From Lysobacterales bacterium (GTDB lineage Bacteria; Pseudomonadota; Gammaproteobacteria; Xanthomonadales; Marinicellaceae): a DNA stretch of 6,204 bases. The stretch covers positions 1 through 6,204 of the forward strand of contig JALWML010000166.1 in assembly GCA_027083915.1 (NCBI GenBank), given 5' to 3'. The notes under the pieces were generated by a model. It saw nothing but the letters and a program-made list of their open reading frames with translations, made no database searches and was not told the origin of the DNA. Position numbers and translations under genes: made by a program. This document shows positions 5,656 to 6,204 of this stretch, one piece after another; position 1 is the first letter of the stretch; each line of letters begins with the position of its first letter.

Positions 5656-6045
5656 TTTATCCTCTTCGTAAGGAAATTTGACGTGTCCAAGTCGCACTAA
5701 AAATACAGCAATAGTAAGAACCAACAAAGTAACCCCAATTCCCAACATATCCCAAGGCGCTAATTCTTTTGAACCTAAAATGATGTAACGAGCCAACGCA
5801 ACAATGGCAATATAAATTGGGAATCGAACGGGCAGCATGTTCTTTTCATAGTAAATGCCAATCATGGTAATGACTTCTAAATAGATAAATAATAACAATA
5901 AGTCACTCAAAGCTACATTTCCATGCTGTATCATTGCCCAGACTTCTTGTCCGATAGCAATGATGGTTGCAATGGAAATAATAATTAAGCCAGTAATTTC
6001 AAGGACTTTTAAAATTTTGTGGAAAATATTGTTACTATCTTTCAT
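5653..6045 (-). CDS. PsiE-family inner membrane protein
   Basis: This 130-residue integral membrane protein has four predicted helices at about 14-37, 45-65, 74-90 and 98-118, and short polar ends. The central stretch SDLLLLFIYLEVITMI (47-62), followed by YYEKNMLPVRFPIYIAIVAL (65-84) and ARYIIL (85-90), is the recognisable core of the phosphate-starvation-inducible PsiE family (PF06146). The conserved LPVRFP loop and ARYII are part of that core. Length matches E. coli PsiE (about 136 residues). The biochemical role of the family is unknown. In E. coli its expression responds to phosphate starvation, but no pho-box-like element was seen here, so that regulation should not be assumed. The start is 14 bases after the tyrS stop in the same direction, so at least part of its transcription probably comes from tyrS. 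It ends convergently with the lytic transglycosylase. Confidence 0.88.
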   Translation of the reverse strand: MKDSNNIFHKILKVLEITGLIIISIATIIAIGQEVWAMIQHGNVALSDLLLLFIYLEVITMIGIYYEKNMLPVRFPIYIAIVALARYIILGSKELAPWDMLGIGVTLLVLTIAVFLVRLGHVKFPYEEDK

Positions 6046-6059
6046 GTTATGCTCATTAA

Positions 6060-6204
6060 TTAACTGACAGTTATTTTAGCAAATTTACGTTTGCCTACTT
6101 GAAATACAGCTTGTGTCCCTGCTGTGATTTGTTGTTTCGGGTTGGAGACTTTTTCACCGTTAATACTCACAGCATTTTGTTTGACCATGCGCATGGCATC
6201 TGAG
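6060..6204 (-). CDS. tyrS: Tyrosyl-tRNA synthetase, C-terminal fragment (cut by window edge)
   Basis: Only the last 47 codons and the TAA stop are inside the window, and the rest lies beyond 6204. The fragment begins SDAMRMVKQNAVSINGEKV, continues through NPKQQITAG and ends FQVGKRKFAKITVS. This is the C-terminal S4-like RNA-binding domain of bacterial TyrRS, the part that contacts the tRNA-Tyr anticodon arm and variable arm. The paired signatures, a VxINGEKV strand and a terminal VGKRKFAKI strand, are typical of the proteobacterial long-branch TyrRS. The full enzyme (about 400 residues) charges tRNA-Tyr with tyrosine in the cytoplasm. The open frame reaches the window edge without a break, so it is partial by truncation of the window and not a pseudogene. 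The next gene downstream is the PsiE-family gene after 14 bases. Confidence 0.88.
   Translation of the reverse strand, partial: SDAMRMVKQNAVSINGEKVSNPKQQITAGTQAVFQVGKRKFAKITVS

Overview
The window is AT-rich DNA (by eye below about 40% GC) from what looks like a free-living Gram-negative, most likely gammaproteobacterial, chromosome. The evidence is a bacterial TyrRS tail with an S4 domain, a PsiE-family membrane protein, a periplasmic DUF4124 plus SLT lytic transglycosylase, an OmpA-type peptidoglycan-binding protein, and CBS/CGL enzymes resembling those of the Xanthomonas/Legionella/Marinicella type. The genus cannot be fixed from this sequence, and a Marinicella-like lineage is only a guess.

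Layout from left to right. Positions 1-158 hold no convincing gene but carry an array of four CGCAAAG heptamers. Six genes on the minus strand then occupy 159-4869. In their direction of transcription they are: a small secreted DUF4398-like protein (4498-4869), an OmpA-family protein with a long Ala/Glu/Gln-rich helix (3533-4498), cystathionine beta-synthase (2134-3513), cystathionine gamma-lyase (966-2129), a 68-residue double zinc-ribbon protein (722-928) and a GNAT acetyltransferase (159-689). Gaps between them are -1, 19, 4, 37 and 32 bases, so one polycistronic unit is plausible. A divergent intergenic region of about 105 bases (4870-4974) separates this unit from a plus-strand lytic transglycosylase (4975-5580). 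Convergent to that are a PsiE-family membrane protein (5653-6045) and, 14 bases upstream of it, the 3' end of tyrS, which is cut by the window edge.

How the genes work together. The CBS and CGL genes form a complete reverse transsulfuration route: homocysteine plus serine gives cystathionine, which gives cysteine, 2-oxobutyrate and ammonia. The DUF4398-like protein, the OmpA protein and the divergent lytic transglycosylase form a cell-envelope group that probably acts on or binds periplasmic peptidoglycan. Linkage of the envelope pair to the sulfur amino acid genes may be chance or shared transcription.

Most of the window is ordinary chromosome. I did not find a convincing new defence, mobile or RNA-based system. 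The points most worth a second look are the DUF4398/OmpA pair and its apparent paralogy, the CGCAAAG repeat array with a related motif in a second intergenic gap, the zinc-ribbon/GNAT pair, and an isolated CxxC in the secreted transglycosylase.
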